This document shows positions 1 to 6,262 of a DNA stretch of 8,415 nucleotides, piece by piece (position 1 is the first letter of the stretch; each line of letters opens with the position of its first letter). A program made the position numbers and the translations under genes. The stretch is from the NCBI GenBank assembly GCA_023391395.1, contig JAEWBA010000190.1:1-8415 (forward strand), given 5' to 3'. The DNA is from Pseudomonadota bacterium (lineage in GTDB: Bacteria; Pseudomonadota; Gammaproteobacteria; Burkholderiales; Burkholderiaceae_D). The notes under the pieces were generated by a model. The model had not been told where the DNA came from. It saw nothing but the letters and a program-made list of their open reading frames with translations, and made no database searches.

Positions 1-315
1 TTCCATATCCACGAGAAAGGCGATTGCAGTGCTCCCGACGCCACCAGCGCCGGCGGCCATTTCAACCCCGCCGGCAAGCAGCACGGCCACCCACACCATG
101 GCGATCACCACGCCGGCGACCTGCCGATGCTGCAAGCCGATGCCAGCGGCAATGCCAGCCTGACGACGACCCTGTCCGGCGTCAGCCTGCGCGAAGGCAG
201 CGCCAACATCATCGGCCGTGGCCTCATTGTTCATGCGGCGCCGGATGACTTCAAGACCCAACCGACCGGCAATTCCGGCGCCCGGGTGGCCTGCGGCGTC
301 ATCGTCGCACGCTGA
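1..315 (+). CDS. sodC: Cu,Zn superoxide dismutase, C-terminal part (5' end outside window)
   Basis: Converts superoxide to hydrogen peroxide and oxygen, usually in the periplasm; the signal peptide would lie before the left edge. The 104 residues seen (numbered from the window's first codon) carry the full metal site. FHIHEKGDC gives two copper His (2 and 4), GGHFNP gives the bridging His20, zinc ligands are His28, His37 and Asp40 (the last two in HAGDLP), and the last copper ligand is His78 in LIVHAAPDDF. The spacings 20-28-37-40 match the classic 63-71-80-83 pattern of the human enzyme. Arg95 and Cys98 in ARVACGV correspond to the substrate-guiding Arg and the second disulfide cysteine, with Cys9 as its partner. 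The zinc loop is unusually His-rich (HGHPHHGDHH). All catalytic residues visible are intact, so the enzyme is probably active. The next gene follows after 29 bp on the same strand. Confidence 0.95.
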   Translation, partial: FHIHEKGDCSAPDATSAGGHFNPAGKQHGHPHHGDHHAGDLPMLQADASGNASLTTTLSGVSLREGSANIIGRGLIVHAAPDDFKTQPTGNSGARVACGVIVAR

Positions 316-331
316 TCGCCCGTAACCGATT

Positions 332-337
332 GGAGAG
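332..337 (+). promoter_or_regulatory. Ribosome binding site deciding the Yip1-family start
   Basis: GGAGAG lies 7 bases before ATG 345. It favours ATG 345 over the in-frame TTG at 330, which would put the site inside the coding region. Confidence 0.7.
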
Positions 338-344
338 AAATCCG

Positions 345-1562
345 ATGCTTCCGACAGACCGTATCAAAGACATTCTGCTGCAGCCGCAAAGCGAATGGCA
401 GGCGATTGAAATCGAACGGACCACGAGAGCGGACCTGTGCCGGCGCTACGTTGCTCCACTGGCCGCCATCGGCCCGGTGGCATCCTTCATCGGTTTCTCC
501 CTGATCGGTGTCGGCATTCCCCTGGCCGGGCAATACCGCATGCCGCTCGGGATCGGGCTGACGTCCGCCCTGGTCGCCTTTCTCATGTCGCTGGCCGGGG
601 TCTTCTTGATCGCGCTCATCATCAATGCGCTGGCGCCTGCCTTCAGCGGCCGCAAGGATGCGATGCAGGCATTTAAGCTGGCCGTCTATGCCTCGACTCC
701 GGCGTGGCTGGGTGGCGTGTTCCAATTGTTGCCGGCACTCGCAGTGCTGGCGATCGCCGCCAGCCTGTACGCGCTCTACCTGCTGTATCTCGGCTTGCCG
801 GTGTTGATGAAGGCGCCGCAGGAAAAGGCACTGGGCTACACCGTGGTGGTAGTGGTCTGTGCCATCGTCATCTATGCCGTGATCGGCGCCGCGACTGCCA
901 GTGTCGGCAGGCTGGGCGTCACACCGCGCATCGCCGGCTCCGCTGCAGTCTCGGACGATGCAAGCGCAGCGTTGGGCGAGCTTGGCGCTGCGGTGGATGC
1001 GGCGGCAAGGAAGATGGAACAGGCACAGCAATCCGGTGATATCAGCGCGCAAGTGGCCGCCGGCAGCGAAATGATGAATGCACTGGTCGGCGGCGCGCAA
1101 TTCGATCCGGTCGACCATCTGCAACTCAAGGCCATGATCCCGGAGGCCTTGGGCAGTTTCAAGCGCATCCGGCTGGGAAGCGAGACGGACACGACGATGG
1201 GGACGAAGATCGCCCACGCCTCAGCCGCTTTCGGCGATGAAGGCCACTACCGCGAAATCAGGCTGAGCATCACCGATACGGCCGGCAGTCGCGGCGTCGC
1301 CATGCTGGCCGCATGGGCGACAGAGGAACAGGAAAGCGAAACCGAGAGCGGCTACGCAAAAACCGGCAAGGTCGGCAACCGGGTCATCCACGAGGAGTAC
1401 GACAGGAGCGCGCAGCAAGGCAGCTACAGCGTCTTGATCGCCAAGCGCTTCATGGTCGAAGCACGCGGCCACGGCATCGAAGTCGATGCGCTCCACCAAG
1501 CCGTCGCAAAGATCGATCTGGACAAGCTCGAGGCTCTGAAGAATCACGGGGCAAGGCAATAG
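345..1562 (+). CDS. Yip1-family multispanning inner-membrane protein with C-terminal soluble domain
   Basis: A 405-residue protein. The N-terminal part (about residues 5-185) has the layout of bacterial Yip1/DUF1282 proteins: an opening LPTDRIKDILLQPQSEW, then hydrophobic stretches near 37-60, 68-97, 120-150 and 164-186, with a polar SGRKDAMQAFKL segment between them. Family function in bacteria is poorly known. An Ala-rich, probably helical linker (about 200-245) leads to a soluble domain (about 250-405) with an LKAMIPEALGSFKRI opening and alternating strand-like segments, which I do not recognise. ATG 345 is chosen because GGAGAG (332-337) sits 7 bases before it; an in-frame TTG at 330 would overlap that ribosome site. 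The gene starts 29 bp after sodC and may be cotranscribed with it. An intrinsic terminator follows at 1706-1740. The membrane family call is fairly safe; any physiological role is unknown. Confidence 0.8.
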   Translation: MLPTDRIKDILLQPQSEWQAIEIERTTRADLCRRYVAPLAAIGPVASFIGFSLIGVGIPLAGQYRMPLGIGLTSALVAFLMSLAGVFLIALIINALAPAFSGRKDAMQAFKLAVYASTPAWLGGVFQLLPALAVLAIAASLYALYLLYLGLPVLMKAPQEKALGYTVVVVVCAIVIYAVIGAATASVGRLGVTPRIAGSAAVSDDASAALGELGAAVDAAARKMEQAQQSGDISAQVAAGSEMMNALVGGAQFDPVDHLQLKAMIPEALGSFKRIRLGSETDTTMGTKIAHASAAFGDEGHYREIRLSITDTAGSRGVAMLAAWATEEQESETESGYAKTGKVGNRVIHEEYDRSAQQGSYSVLIAKRFMVEARGHGIEVDALHQAVAKIDLDKLEALKNHGARQ

Positions 1563-1705
1563 GCGCCTGTCCCGGCTCTCGAGTGCGGCAATTGTGGCTG
1601 CACGCCGCAACCGGGTTTACGATTGCAGGTGCATGGCGGCCAAAAAGCAAAATCGAAATCCGATAACGATCCGTAATGCCGTCACCCCTGGATTCGGAAA
1701 GGTGG
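1563..1705. other. Non-coding stretch downstream of the Yip1-family gene
   Basis: The whole gap between the Yip1-family gene and the propeller lipoprotein is 306 bp (1563-1868). I see no credible gene in it: short open frames on both strands lack a ribosome site and protein-like composition. Its left part holds nothing I recognise before the terminator hairpin at 1706. The right part (1741-1868) should carry the promoter of the lipoprotein gene, but I could not pick a convincing -35/-10 pair; TCTAAT at 1852-1857 is too close to the ribosome site to be its -10 box. Confidence 0.5.
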
Positions 1706-1740
1706 ACGCCACCGCGGCATTCGCGGTGGCGTTTCGTTTT
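1706..1740 (+). terminator. Strong intrinsic terminator after sodC/Yip1 unit
   Basis: A perfect 11-bp stem, ACGCCACCGCG (1706-1716) and CGCGGTGGCGT (1722-1732), with a 5-base loop GCATT, is followed by a T-rich tail (TTCGTTTT, 1733-1740). It lies about 145 bp past the Yip1-family stop and separates that unit from the lipoprotein gene. Confidence 0.85.
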
Positions 1741-1804
1741 CTGGCGTGCGCCATGAGCATCGGGCCATTTGCAGGAGCAAAGAGCGCCGCCCCGAATGCA
1801 GAAT

Positions 1805-1838
1805 GCGTAAGCAATCTGTAAGAGCTTCCACCTTACGC
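1805..1838 (+). promoter_or_regulatory. Inverted repeat upstream of propeller lipoprotein gene
   Basis: GCGTAAG (1805-1811) is the exact reverse complement of CTTACGC (1832-1838), with 20 bases between. A shorter nested pair, GTAAG (1818-1822) and CTTAC (1832-1836), competes for the same right arm. It sits 31-64 bases before ATG 1869 and could be an operator or a 5' leader hairpin; it could also be chance. Confidence 0.3.
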
Positions 1839-1868
1839 TGCTGCATGTTTTTCTAATGTGGAGATGAC

Positions 1869-3203
1869 ATGCGAGCTTCGTTTTCGAGCCGGACCGCCGG
1901 CATTCTGAGCATCATGCTTGTGGGCCTACTTGCCAGCGCGTGTGGAGGCGGGAATACGCAATCAGGAGGCAGCGGCACGCCGTTAGCCCTGGCCAATACG
2001 GTCGTGGCCACCGTCAATCCGGCCAGCCCCATCAACGTCCAGGTCGGCGCCAGTCAAGCCGTCAGCGTTGTATTTACCAGCAGCGATGGCAATCCCGTTA
2101 CTGACTTGAGCATCACCAACGGCATGTCGCCGCTGCCGGCCGGCTGGACCAGCAGCAATCCTTCCCTCACTTGCGCCAGCGTCGCCACCGGCGATGGCTG
2201 CACACTGAACCTGAGCTATGCGCCATCAGCGGCTACTCCGGCCAGCACGCTGAGTATCGGCTACCGCTATATCGACCGCGCCGGCGGCACGCAGATGGCC
2301 AGCGTCAGCATCGCCTACGGCGCCACGCAGGGGCCGCTGAAGCAGGTGGCCTATGTCACGAACTTCGAAGGCGATAGCGTCATCCGGTGCGAGGTCAAGT
2401 CGGATGGCGCGCTCTCGGATTGCAAAGACGCCGGCGCTACCGGCCTGGCTTGGCCGATGAGCCTGGCCACCGCCGACGGCTACGCGTATATCGTCAACAA
2501 CGCCAACAACACCATTACCCGCTGCACGATAGGAGAAGACGGTGCCATGTCGGATTGCCGGGATGCTGGGGCAAGCATGCTCGATCGCCCGAAAGCAATT
2601 ACGATCTGGGGATTGACTGTCTACGCAGCGAACCTGGCGAATGGCACCATCACTCAGTGCACGCTCGATACAGCAAAAATGCTTTCCGACTGCAAGAACT
2701 CGGGGGCTGGTGTCTATCTAGGCCCGAACAGCATCGCCTTTAAAGGCTTCGGAGCCTATGTTGTGGATTCGGTTGGCAACAAAGTGAGCTATTGCCTGCT
2801 TGCGGCAGACAATGGTCTTTCCGACTGCGTGGATTCTGGTGCATCGCTACTGACCACACCGCGCGCAATCGCAACCCATGGATCGGTCGCCTATATCGCC
2901 AACGACTCGACATACGGCATTATCCAGTGCACGATTGCCGCCGATGGGAGACTGTCGACTTGCAAGGATGCAGGAGTAAGCCTGCTCGATCGCCCTGACC
3001 AGATTGCTATCCATGGTTCGATCGCCTACATCGCGAACTGGCATGGACAAAACGTCATCCAGTGCACGATTGAAAGCGACGGCGCCCTCGCGAATTGCAA
3101 GGACAGCGGCGCCACCAGCTTGCAGGGGCCAACCGGTATCCTCATTCATACGATCGATCCGGATGTATCCGGTGGATCTGGGGACGACATCATCCTCCGC
3201 TGA
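1869..3203 (+). CDS. Lipoprotein with six-bladed, cysteine-paired beta-propeller-like repeats
   Basis: A 444-residue exported lipoprotein. The signal peptide ends in a lipobox LLASAC, making Cys25 the lipidated residue, followed by a Gly/Ser-rich linker. Residues about 42-150 look like an Ig-like beta domain with Cys102 and Cys111. From residue 157 to 426 there are six repeats of exactly 45 residues, of the form AYIxN..N.IxxCTIxxDGxLSDCKDAGA.LL..P..IA..G. Cysteines fall at 174/185, 219/230, 264/275, 309/320, 354/365 and 399/410, always 11 apart and always 45 from the next pair. The repeat length and strand pattern suggest NHL/YVTN-type propeller blades, and each Cys pair is placed symmetrically about a DG-type turn, so a cross-strand disulfide per blade is likely (inference). 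A short Gly/Asp tail ends the protein. ATG 1869 is preceded by GGAGA (1860-1864). Function unknown: binding or scaffolding is possible, and no catalytic motif is seen. Confidence 0.85.
   Translation: MRASFSSRTAGILSIMLVGLLASACGGGNTQSGGSGTPLALANTVVATVNPASPINVQVGASQAVSVVFTSSDGNPVTDLSITNGMSPLPAGWTSSNPSLTCASVATGDGCTLNLSYAPSAATPASTLSIGYRYIDRAGGTQMASVSIAYGATQGPLKQVAYVTNFEGDSVIRCEVKSDGALSDCKDAGATGLAWPMSLATADGYAYIVNNANNTITRCTIGEDGAMSDCRDAGASMLDRPKAITIWGLTVYAANLANGTITQCTLDTAKMLSDCKNSGAGVYLGPNSIAFKGFGAYVVDSVGNKVSYCLLAADNGLSDCVDSGASLLTTPRAIATHGSVAYIANDSTYGIIQCTIAADGRLSTCKDAGVSLLDRPDQIAIHGSIAYIANWHGQNVIQCTIESDGALANCKDSGATSLQGPTGILIHTIDPDVSGGSGDDIILR
2337..3146 (+). repeat. Six in-frame 135-bp coding repeats (propeller blades)
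   Basis: Six consecutive units of 135 bp encode the 45-residue blades of the lipoprotein. Most units have diverged at DNA level, but some stretches remain identical. ATCCAGTGCACGATTG occurs at 2922-2937 and 3057-3072, exactly one unit apart. TGCTCGATCGCCC occurs at 2578-2590 and 2983-2995, exactly three units apart. This points to growth by tandem duplication. Confidence 0.85.
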
Positions 3204-3247
3204 TTCACACGGGCACGGCACCAAACCCGCCGCGTCGCTAATTCATG

Positions 3248-3280
3248 AAAAAGGGGAGCCTCGGCTCCCCTTTCCTGTTT
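3248..3280. terminator. Bidirectional intrinsic terminator between convergent genes
   Basis: GGGGAGC (3253-3259) pairs with GCTCCCC (3264-3270) around a CTCG loop (3260-3263), flanked by an A run on the left (3248-3252) and TTT on the right (3271-3273). On the plus strand it ends the propeller lipoprotein transcript, 45 bp past its stop. On the minus strand the A run becomes a T run and it serves the small lipoprotein whose stop is at 3314. Confidence 0.85.
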
Positions 3281-3313
3281 CGGCATCCTGCCCAGCTCGG
3301 CAGGCGTGGTCGA

Positions 3314-3766
3314 TCAGCGCTTGACCGTCAGCGGGCCGCTGAAGCCGCTGTTCTCCCAGGTGCCGCTCAAGGTATTGTCGTCCTTGGCGGACAGCTTGAT
3401 GGTGGCGCTGCCCTGTTTGGCCACCAACTGGCCATTCTTCACGGTAGCCGTATCCAAGGGCGCTTTGGTATCGCCGGCGGCAGTACCATACCAGTTGGCG
3501 TTGCCTTTCACATCGCTGCCTTGAGCATCAGCAACGATCAATTCGAATTTGCCGCTGCCGAAGCCTGCCAGTTCCCACTTGCCGGTCCAGTTTCCTTTCA
3601 GCTTGGCGGCGAGCGCGGCGTCCGCGGGTGCAGCGGTGGCGGGGGCCGTAGCAGGCGCAGGTGCGGCGGCGGCTTGCTGGGCGGCCGGAGCAGAAGGCTG
3701 CGAAGCACAGCCAGCCAAGGCGAGAACTACAATCACGCCGGCGAGAGTAAAAGTGGAACGGGTCAT
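3314..3766 (-). CDS. Small Ala/Pro-rich lipoprotein, function unknown
   Basis: A 150-residue lipoprotein. The signal peptide MTRSTFTLAGVIVVLALAGC has a clear lipobox (LALAGC), with Cys20 as the lipidated residue. Residues about 22-50 are an Ala/Pro/Thr linker, which would hold the domain away from the membrane. The C-terminal 100 residues are rich in short polar-hydrophobic alternations and Gly turns (GNWTGKWE, FELIVADAQG, GNANWYG, TLSGTWENSG), typical of a small beta-barrel or beta-sandwich, and end in PLTVKR. No catalytic motif is visible and I do not recognise the family. The start at 3766 is preferred over the upstream in-frame ATG at 3796, because AGGAGA lies 8 bases before it and the signal peptide begins there. 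It is convergent with the propeller gene and lies 139 bp downstream of the receptor gene on the same strand, with its own possible promoter. Confidence 0.8.
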   Translation of the reverse strand: MTRSTFTLAGVIVVLALAGCASQPSAPAAQQAAAAPAPATAPATAAPADAALAAKLKGNWTGKWELAGFGSGKFELIVADAQGSDVKGNANWYGTAAGDTKAPLDTATVKNGQLVAKQGSATIKLSAKDDNTLSGTWENSGFSGPLTVKR

Positions 3767-3798
3767 GTCTGTCGTCTCCTGTGTGCAAAGGGGCATTC

Positions 3799-3827
3799 AG
3801 GATAAGGAATTTACGGAGACTCAACAA
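3799..3827 (-). promoter_or_regulatory. Possible sigma-70 promoter of the small lipoprotein gene
   Basis: Read on the minus strand, TTGTTG (3827-3822) and TATCCT (3804-3799) are 17 bases apart, 33 bases before the ATG. Only partial matches to consensus, but spacing and position are good. Confidence 0.4.
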
Positions 3828-3833
3828 ACCTGG

Positions 3834-3857
3834 AACGCTATCCATCCGGATAGTGTT
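3834..3857 (-). terminator. Hairpin after the PqqU-like gene, possible weak terminator
   Basis: CTATCC (3838-3843) pairs with GGATAG (3848-3853) around a 4-base loop. The stem extends outward on both sides with one wobble (plus strand) or mismatch (minus strand). It lies about 50 bp past the receptor stop codon. On the minus strand the tail after it is poor in T, so termination there may be weak and read-through into the small lipoprotein gene is possible. Confidence 0.35.
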
Positions 3858-3905
3858 TTGCAGGTCACCGAGCTGGCGGCAGCCGGGAATGCGCGGCCTT
3901 TCTGA

Positions 3906-6098
3906 TTAAAACCGGTAGGCAGCGCTGATGCCGGCACTCCAGTTGCGGCCGGGCGCCGGTTCGAAGTAGCGGCCGTTGCCCTCGTTGATGATGGACGAGC
4001 CGGCGTACTGGCGGTCGAACAGATTGTCGACGCGAGCAAAGGCGCTCAGCGTCCAGCGATCGAGCGGCCACAGGTAGCCGGCGTGGACCGAGGCAGTGAA
4101 GTATCCCGGCGCGGCAGCGTCATTGCTGTCATTGACATAGATCTTGCTCAGATAGCGGCCTTCGATCCCGGCACGCCAGCCCTGCGGCGGCTCCCATGCC
4201 AGCGCCCCATATGCCATGTGGCGCGCGACGCCGGGGATGCGATTGCCGGCCGGGACCGTGTCGGCCGCGCCGCAGGCGGGGTCGCAAAAGCCGTCGCGAT
4301 AAGTGGCATCCAGCCAGGTATAGGCTGCCTGCGTGCGCCAGTTGCGCGCATGCTTGCCATCCCATTGCAGCTCCAGGCCGTTGCGCAAGGTGCGGCCGGC
4401 ATTGCGGAAAGTCGCACGGCCGTTGAAACTGCCGGCACTGATGATCTCGTCCTCGGTACGGGGCTGGAACAGCGCCGCGGTCAGCATGCCGCTCGCGAGC
4501 CGTGCCTTGGCGCCGATTTCGACGCTGGTATTGACCGAAGGCCGCAAATCGAAATTCAAGCCAGGCAAGCCATCGGCGCGATAGGAAAGTTCATTGGAGG
4601 TCGGCGTCTCGAAGCCGCGCCCTAGCGCTGCGTACAGGTTCAGCCAATCTCGCGCCTGATAACGCAGCGCCGCCACCGGCAAAGCCTTGCTGTAGCGCGC
4701 CGATCCGCTGTCGTCGCCATTGGAACCGACGATGTAATGATCCTTGGAAGAGAAATGGATGTTGCTGTAGCGCAGGCCGGCGTCCAGCGTCCAGCGTTCC
4801 GCGTATTGCCAGGATGCCTGCACATAGGGATCGAGATTCCACAAGTCGTTGCTCTCGTCGCGCCGCAGCGCCCCGCGCACGCCGAGCGTCGTGCCGACGA
4901 AGTTCTCGTAGCCCTTGCGCCCTTCGTTCAAGGCATCCCAGGCCAGCCCGCCGATCAGGGTCAATGGCCGGCCGATCAAAGACAGGTGTGAAGTCCAACG
5001 CACATCGATGCCGCCATAGTCACGCACAAGATCGACCACGCCGCCGGCATTCCGCGGATCGGCCTGCGCCGCCGGCGGAATCGACAGGAACTGCAGGGTG
5101 TAGCGGCTGCCGTAGTAAGTCATCACGCGCAGCTCGTTGTCCGCATCGATGCGCCGCTCTAGCAACAGGCCGCCCTGCGTTTGCCGCACCGTTTTGCGCG
5201 TGTCGAACTGCAGTGCGGCCGGTACGACGCTGCGCGGATCGTTGTTGAATTGTGCCAGCGTCAGTCCCATCGGATCCTGGGCACGAAGATACACGCCGTT
5301 GGCGATCAGCGTCAGTTTGGTGTCTTCGTCGACACGTACACCCAGCTTGGCATTCGCCAGATTTCTGCTCGCGGCGCTGTGTTCACGATAGCCATCGGTC
5401 GTGAAGCGATTGGCGCTGAAAAGGTAATTGATCTGCTCGTCTGCACTCGATCCGCCAAGCTTCGCGTCGTAGCGGCGCAAGCCGTAGCTGCCGAGAGCAA
5501 ATTCTGGAGTGAGTGTCGGCGGCCCGCTCCCCTCCTCGGTAAACACCTGGATCACCCCGCCGGAGGAATTGCCGTACAAAGCCGAAAACGGTCCGCGCAA
5601 GACTTCCACGCGCTCGATGGAGGCGATGTCGATGTTGGAAGTCTGTCCCTGCCCGTCGGGCATGGTGGCCGGAATGCCATCCACGTACAGGCGCAGACCG
5701 CGTATGCCGAAGGTCGAGCGCGCACCGAAGCCACGCAAGACGATCTGCAAGTCTTGCGCATAGTTCTGGCGGTTTTGAATTTGCAAGCCGGGCACGCCGC
5801 CCAAGCCTTCCGACAGGTTGATTTGCGGCTGGCGTTCGCGCAATGCGTCGCCGCTCACCACATTGACGGAGGCCGGCGTGTCGAAGGGCGCAGTACCGAG
5901 CCGGGTACTGGTAACGGTGACGGCGGGGAGCGTAGGTGTCGCCGCAGCCGTATCCTCCTGTGCCAGGGCCGGCCCAAAAGGAGCAAGGCCGGCGGCAAAC
6001 AATGCCAGCATCGTGGCAGTGACCCGACCGGGACTGCAGCGCACCGATGCACGGCTCGTCGTCGGCGGCTTGGATTTCTGGTGCATGTGGTGTCGCAT
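3906..6098 (-). CDS. pqqU: TonB-dependent outer-membrane receptor, PqqU/YncD type (PQQ uptake)
   Basis: A 730-residue outer-membrane receptor, a usual length for the family. The signal peptide spans residues 1-46 (cleavage after ALA, before QED); a likely TonB box lies in LPAVTVTS (57-64). The plug domain (about 70-187) carries NLSEGLGGVPGLQIQNRQNY (94-113), GFGARSTFGIRG (123-134), YVDGIPATMPDGQG (138-151) and VEVLRGPFSALYGNSSGG (164-181). These segments match my recollection of E. coli YncD almost word for word. The barrel follows, with GRGFETPTSNELSYRADG, NLFDRQY (692-698) and GRYFEPAPGRN (709-719), and ends in aromatic Phe730 as outer-membrane proteins do. Cys605 and Cys609 lie at a loop where YncD also has a Cys pair. 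YncD/PqqU imports the cofactor pyrroloquinoline quinone, powered by TonB. No PQQ synthesis or quinoprotein gene is next to it. ATG 6098 has only a weak GGAAACGAG-type ribosome site; a second in-frame ATG lies at 6086. The PQQ substrate is inferred from homology. Confidence 0.9.
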   Translation of the reverse strand: MRHHMHQKSKPPTTSRASVRCSPGRVTATMLALFAAGLAPFGPALAQEDTAAATPTLPAVTVTSTRLGTAPFDTPASVNVVSGDALRERQPQINLSEGLGGVPGLQIQNRQNYAQDLQIVLRGFGARSTFGIRGLRLYVDGIPATMPDGQGQTSNIDIASIERVEVLRGPFSALYGNSSGGVIQVFTEEGSGPPTLTPEFALGSYGLRRYDAKLGGSSADEQINYLFSANRFTTDGYREHSAASRNLANAKLGVRVDEDTKLTLIANGVYLRAQDPMGLTLAQFNNDPRSVVPAALQFDTRKTVRQTQGGLLLERRIDADNELRVMTYYGSRYTLQFLSIPPAAQADPRNAGGVVDLVRDYGGIDVRWTSHLSLIGRPLTLIGGLAWDALNEGRKGYENFVGTTLGVRGALRRDESNDLWNLDPYVQASWQYAERWTLDAGLRYSNIHFSSKDHYIVGSNGDDSGSARYSKALPVAALRYQARDWLNLYAALGRGFETPTSNELSYRADGLPGLNFDLRPSVNTSVEIGAKARLASGMLTAALFQPRTEDEIISAGSFNGRATFRNAGRTLRNGLELQWDGKHARNWRTQAAYTWLDATYRDGFCDPACGAADTVPAGNRIPGVARHMAYGALAWEPPQGWRAGIEGRYLSKIYVNDSNDAAAPGYFTASVHAGYLWPLDRWTLSAFARVDNLFDRQYAGSSIINEGNGRYFEPAPGRNWSAGISAAYRF

Positions 6099-6228
6099 TG
6101 AACTCGTTTCCGGAGTTTCGTCAGGTTTTCTTTACGCGCATGTTCCGGCGCCATATGCTCCTGTTCCTCGGCATCGACGCATGGGGTTGCGTCGGCAGCA
6201 AGCGTCGTGGCCGAAAGCAGCTTTTTTC

Positions 6229-6256
6229 ATTCTCTTTAATACGCCTTTTTCGTCAA
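6229..6256 (-). promoter_or_regulatory. pqqU: Possible sigma-70 promoter of the PqqU-like gene
   Basis: On the minus strand, TTGACG (6256-6251) and GAGAAT (6234-6229) are 16 bases apart. They match consensus at 5 and 4 of 6 positions. Transcription would begin near 6222 and give a leader of about 120 bases before ATG 6098. The -35 box lies only 6 bases from the ATG of the divergent LprI-like gene. I see no clear iron-box-like site here. Confidence 0.35.
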
Positions 6257-6262
6257 CCGATC

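Noticed and set aside
231..1217. Long minus-strand open frame of 328 codons opposite the Yip1-family gene
   Set aside because: It lies wholly over the sodC end and the Yip1-family gene, its composition is rich in Arg, Gln, Asp and His as in antisense frames of GC-rich genes, and it has no recognisable domain.
3004..3324. Plus-strand frame across the end of the propeller gene into the terminator
   Set aside because: It is a shifted frame of the propeller gene that runs through the terminator hairpin; no domain or ribosome site.
3767..3796. Longer start for the small lipoprotein at 3796
   Set aside because: The ribosome site AGGAGA lies inside this extension and is well placed for the start at 3766, where the signal peptide begins.
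5181..6101. Plus-strand open frame of 306 codons opposite the PqqU-like gene
   Set aside because: It is the antisense of a clearly identified receptor gene and shows no domain or ribosome site.
5855..6154. Minus-strand 99-codon frame starting upstream of the receptor start and overlapping it in another frame
   Set aside because: An AGGAG-like motif precedes it at short distance and the first 30 residues look passable, but most of it overlaps the receptor signal peptide and plug in a shifted frame with Arg-rich composition. A short leader peptide cannot be fully excluded.
6047..6262. Upstream extension of the LprI-like frame
   Set aside because: The frame is open, but the extension overlaps the receptor start on the other strand, looks unlike protein, and would bury the signal peptide that begins at 6263.
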